DNA from: Stomatobaculum sp.
Lineage (GTDB): Bacteria > Bacillota_A > Clostridia > Lachnospirales > Lachnospiraceae
NCBI GenBank assembly: GCA_017449925.1
Contig: JAFSYO010000142.1
Location: forward strand, 1 to 7,772
DNA length: 7,772 nt
Direction of reading: 5' to 3'
Position 1 is the first letter of the stretch, and every line of letters starts with the position of its first letter. A model generated the notes under the pieces. That model saw only the letters and a list, made by a program, of their open reading frames with translations, made no database searches and was not told where the DNA came from. The translations under genes and the position numbers were made by a program. Shown piece after piece: positions 5,144 through 7,772 of this stretch.

Positions 5144-7338
5144 GCAGCTGCTCCTTCCTGCGCCTCCTGGCTTTCCTCTGCTTCCTCCGCGGCTTTCGCG
5201 GCCTGATCCACCAGCTTCATGGCTTCTTCCAGACCATCCGTCTCCAGAGAGACGACCTCTCCCGCGAGGACTTCAAACACGGCAGTCTTGTCTCCGTCTG
5301 CGAATTCCTCCGCCGCCTCCGGGTCATAATATTTCCAGCCGTCTTCCATCAGTATGACCATTCCGAGCGGTTCCGATGCTCTGTCGGTGCAGAACATTGC
5401 GAACACGTCATAGCGTCCCTCCGGTACTGCGGCTGCCGCCGTCGTCGTGTTGCCATTAGGCCAGGTGACAAAGCTTTCTTCCGCTCCCTCCAGTGTCACA
5501 GTGGAATAGTACGGTTTTTCCGTCTCGGGCTCGGGAAAATCGAAAGTGACGAAGCCCAGCCCTTCCGGCGCCGTCTCCGGGATGAAAAGATCCCGGATCC
5601 CGGTCTCATCCACTGCTGCACTTATGACGTCCTTGTATTCCGGCGCGCCGACGCTCTCCAGGCACCAGGGCAGAAGCCGGATCAGCTGACTGTAGTCCGA
5701 ATAGGGCGTCATGGCCATCGAAACATTCATCCAGAAATACAGCTGATCCTCCTTCGGCATCCCGGTCTCGTTCAGCCGGTATGCGATCAGATTCAGGAGA
5801 GAGCTGTTGGTGTGCACACCGCCGCAGTCATTGTTGTCGTTCGGTGAAAGACTATCCGGCACATAATACAGACCCCAGACATGTGCCGGCTGACGATAGA
5901 GATTCGGGTCGCTCATGCAGCGGTACGGAGTTTCGTTATGCTCCGCGATCAGCCAGGCGGTGTCCTCCGTATCTCCGAGCATATCTTCCACAAGATTTCC
6001 GCAGATGTCGCTGAAGGACTCGTTGATCGCTCCGTAGGCATTATAATACAATATCGTGCTCATCAAAGTGGAAGTCATGCAGTGGGTATACTCATGGGCC
6101 ACCACGTCGGTGCACTCTCCGAAAGCCCCGGCAGTGTCAAACTGGAACACCTGGAAGCCGTGCTGACGTCCGGCGTAGCAGGCATTCCGGGCAGGCTCTC
6201 CATTTTCATCCACATAGCCCATCAGAAGAAGCGTCGGCGTTCCGTCGCCATCCGGCCCACGCCATCCCGTACTCTCGAAGACATCGTACACCCGGAGGAA
6301 AGTATCGTAGACGATGACCTCTTCCGAATTCCATCCGTTCTTGTCACGGTTCCTCGTCTCTATGTTGCCATTATCCGCAAACTCAAGATAATCTCCGCAG
6401 AGCACACCGCGCTCCATATCTCCGAGACACAGCTGCCCCGTCTCCTTGTCCCTCAGGACAGGGATCGTGACTTCCCGGGTACCTCCCCCGCGGAGGTCTA
6501 CCTTTCCGCTCCAGACATCCTGCTCGTAGCCGCTGAAAGCAAGGCTTGCTCCTTCACCGGAATAGACGTCCGCGCTGCCGGGCTCCGGCACCGGCAGAGC
6601 ATAGAGATAGGAACCCTCCATGTCCACATAGTGGACCAGATAGGCCGTCTCATACTCCGTGTAGATATTGTTCGTATAGACCGCGTAAGCAAAGTAAAAG
6701 CTTGAAGTGTCGTCGAGATATGGGAGGAGCACTGCTTCCGTCACGCCTTTTTCTACCTCGGCGCCGGTCCCTTCCATCTCCTTCCGGACGATCTCCTCCG
6801 CTTCTTCCGCCGTGATCTGCGTCTCAGGCATATCCGCATCGCCAACGCCGGAGAACAGGGAGCTCACGACTGCGACAGCATGTCCGTCCTTATCCGCTGC
6901 AAGCTTGACCACCGCTCCATATATGGAGGTCTCCCCCTGGAGCTGGCGGAAAATATACCACACAAGTCCGTTATCGTTCGACCGGATGTAAACAGGCTCC
7001 AGGACCGTGTCTTCCTCGACCCCCAGTCTGCCGAAGAGGCTCCGCAAAGCCTTCTCCGCATCCTTGTCATCCCGGATGATTCCGTCATAGAGATCCTCCG
7101 TAAGGAAGCTGCTTTCTTCCTCTTCTTCCGATCCCGCAGAAAACGCAACACCCTTCGCTGCCTGGAGATCCTCGGCAGCGTACTTCACTGCCTGCGTCTC
7201 AGAGGCGCCGTCCTCTCCGGCCCGGGTCTCTTCCCCCCGGGTCTCCGCGGATTGTGTCTGTGCCTGTCCGCCTCCGCAGCCTGCCAGCATCAGAAACAGG
7301 ATCATCACTGCCGCAAGATATGATATTCTCTTTTTCAT
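5140..7338 (-). CDS. Thermolysin-like (M4) zinc metallopeptidase, lipid-anchored
   Basis: A 732-residue secreted peptidase. Residues 1-21 are a lipoprotein signal peptide (MKKR start, hydrophobic core, lipobox L-A-G-C, Cys21), so it should be tethered to the membrane rather than released. An acidic Gln/Thr/Glu linker follows. Residues about 55-250 resemble the FTP/PepSY-type propeptide of M4 enzymes (ITAEEAEEIVRKEMEG near 175-189). The catalytic core shows H415-E416-Y-T-H419 for zinc binding and catalysis, E440 in GAINESFSDI as third zinc ligand, and H509 in GGVHTNS, the equivalent of the thermolysin transition-state histidine. Residues about 590-700 form an extra C-terminal beta-rich part, and the protein ends in an acidic Ala/Glu-rich helix. 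Start: an ATG at 7359 adds seven residues, but GAAGGA lies 6 bases before the ATG at 7338, which also gives the better signal peptide. The YitT gene ends 51 bases upstream with no clear terminator between. All catalytic residues are intact, so activity is expected. Confidence 0.93.
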   Translation of the reverse strand: MKKRISYLAAVMILFLMLAGCGGGQAQTQSAETRGEETRAGEDGASETQAVKYAAEDLQAAKGVAFSAGSEEEEESSFLTEDLYDGIIRDDKDAEKALRSLFGRLGVEEDTVLEPVYIRSNDNGLVWYIFRQLQGETSIYGAVVKLAADKDGHAVAVVSSLFSGVGDADMPETQITAEEAEEIVRKEMEGTGAEVEKGVTEAVLLPYLDDTSSFYFAYAVYTNNIYTEYETAYLVHYVDMEGSYLYALPVPEPGSADVYSGEGASLAFSGYEQDVWSGKVDLRGGGTREVTIPVLRDKETGQLCLGDMERGVLCGDYLEFADNGNIETRNRDKNGWNSEEVIVYDTFLRVYDVFESTGWRGPDGDGTPTLLLMGYVDENGEPARNACYAGRQHGFQVFQFDTAGAFGECTDVVAHEYTHCMTSTLMSTILYYNAYGAINESFSDICGNLVEDMLGDTEDTAWLIAEHNETPYRCMSDPNLYRQPAHVWGLYYVPDSLSPNDNNDCGGVHTNSSLLNLIAYRLNETGMPKEDQLYFWMNVSMAMTPYSDYSQLIRLLPWCLESVGAPEYKDVISAAVDETGIRDLFIPETAPEGLGFVTFDFPEPETEKPYYSTVTLEGAEESFVTWPNGNTTTAAAAVPEGRYDVFAMFCTDRASEPLGMVILMEDGWKYYDPEAAEEFADGDKTAVFEVLAGEVVSLETDGLEEAMKLVDQAAKAAEEAEESQEAQEGAAA

Positions 7339-7344
7339 AATGAT

Positions 7345-7350
7345 TCCTTC
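7345..7350 (-). promoter_or_regulatory. Ribosome binding site fixing the M4 peptidase start
   Basis: GAAGGA on the minus strand, 6 bases before the ATG at 7338. It falls within the seven codons that the upstream ATG at 7359 would add, which has only a poor, too-close purine stretch ahead of it. The shorter form also begins with the usual MKKR signal-peptide start. Confidence 0.8.
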
Positions 7351-7389
7351 TCTGTCCATTCCGATCCGCGAAACCTGAGCTGCATCAGC

Positions 7390-7772
7390 TTATTCGATGG
7401 TCGGCGTCACATACTTTCCGTAGAATTCCGTGGTCTTCATCACGTTGATGATCACGCCGGGGTCCGCTTTCCGGATCAGGCGGATCGCCTCCTGTTCTTC
7501 ATAAGAGGAAAGGACGGTGTGCAGCAGGAACATCTGCTGATGGCTGTAACCTCCCAGGACAGACGCGCAGGAGATGCCATGGGGAAAGTTCGATGTGTAG
7601 ACATCGATGATCTCCTTTGCCTTCTTAGTGGTGATCTGCAGCGTCACCCGGTCATAGCGGTGATGGAAGGTGGAGATCGTCTTCGTGGAAACGAAGGAGT
7701 ACAGCACGGAATAGGCCGCGTTCATCCACCCATATATGGAGCCGAAAATAAAATACATCACGCAGTTTCCCA
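7390..7772 (-). CDS. YitT family membrane protein, C-terminal part (partial)
   Basis: The 3' end of a gene whose start lies beyond the window. The frame stays open to base 7772, with G-N-C-V ahead of the first in-window methionine. The visible 127 or so residues begin with the end of a hydrophobic segment (VMYFIFGSIYGWMNAAYSVLY). A soluble C-terminal domain of the DUF2179 type follows: ITTKKAKEIIDVYTSNFPHG, the GGYSHQQMFLLHTVLSSYEE strand region and IRKADPGVIINVMKTTEFYG. In YitT proteins an N-terminal block of membrane helices precedes this domain; their transport or signalling role is not settled. An alternative GTG at 7761 would make a headless protein and has no good ribosome binding site. 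It may share a transcript with the M4 gene 51 bases downstream, but that is inference. Confidence 0.88.
   Translation of the reverse strand, partial: GNCVMYFIFGSIYGWMNAAYSVLYSFVSTKTISTFHHRYDRVTLQITTKKAKEIIDVYTSNFPHGISCASVLGGYSHQQMFLLHTVLSSYEEQEAIRLIRKADPGVIINVMKTTEFYGKYVTPTIE

Noticed and set aside
5881..6705. 274-codon open frame on the plus strand
   Set aside because: Antisense to the M4 peptidase gene, which has all its zinc-site motifs; GC-rich codon use on one strand readily leaves long antisense frames.
7378..7391. Small hairpin between the YitT and M4 genes
   Set aside because: Only five pairs with a 3-base loop and no T-run afterwards, so it does not support a terminator.

Overview
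The window looks like chromosomal DNA from a moderately GC-rich Clostridia member, most likely a Lachnospiraceae-type gut commensal. That placement is inferred from strong AGGAGG-like ribosome binding sites, Firmicutes-style lipoprotein signal peptides, a YitT-family membrane protein, a U-tract intrinsic terminator and typical low-GC+ family members written in GC-rich codons. All six genes I support lie on the minus strand, so transcription runs from right to left.

Reading in the direction of transcription: (i) 7772-7390 is the 3' end of a YitT-family membrane protein, cut by the window edge. (ii) 7338-5140 encodes a lipid-anchored thermolysin-like (M4) zinc metallopeptidase. (iii) 5143-4775 is a small DUF1622-type membrane protein whose ATG overlaps the stop of the peptidase gene (ATGA). 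(iv) 4771-4376 is a 131-residue protein I do not recognise, starting 3 bases after the DUF1622 stop. Genes (ii)-(iv) look like one translationally coupled unit. (v) 4273-2576 is a cytoplasmic family-32 glycoside hydrolase (beta-fructosidase/sucrase) carrying an odd Gly/Ser-rich insertion. (vi) 2060-171 is a YfbK-like von Willebrand factor A lipoprotein.

Two non-coding stretches carry structure. The 515-base gap between (v) and (vi) contains a strong intrinsic terminator for the hydrolase gene. It sits at the exact centre of a nested inverted array: four degenerate copies of a 39-base motif, two on each strand, symmetric about position 2416 with a 93-base offset on each side. The left edge (6-109) holds four consecutive hairpins just downstream of the VWA gene, preceded by a small duplication of the last codons of that gene.

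Functionally, the window combines cell-envelope proteins (tethered protease, membrane partner, VWA lipoprotein, YitT transporter-like protein) with one carbohydrate-use enzyme. I see no mobile element with a transposase, no CRISPR array and no tRNA or rRNA gene. The most unusual item is the nested palindromic array. The coupled M4 protease-DUF1622-orphan unit is the best candidate for a poorly described protein system.
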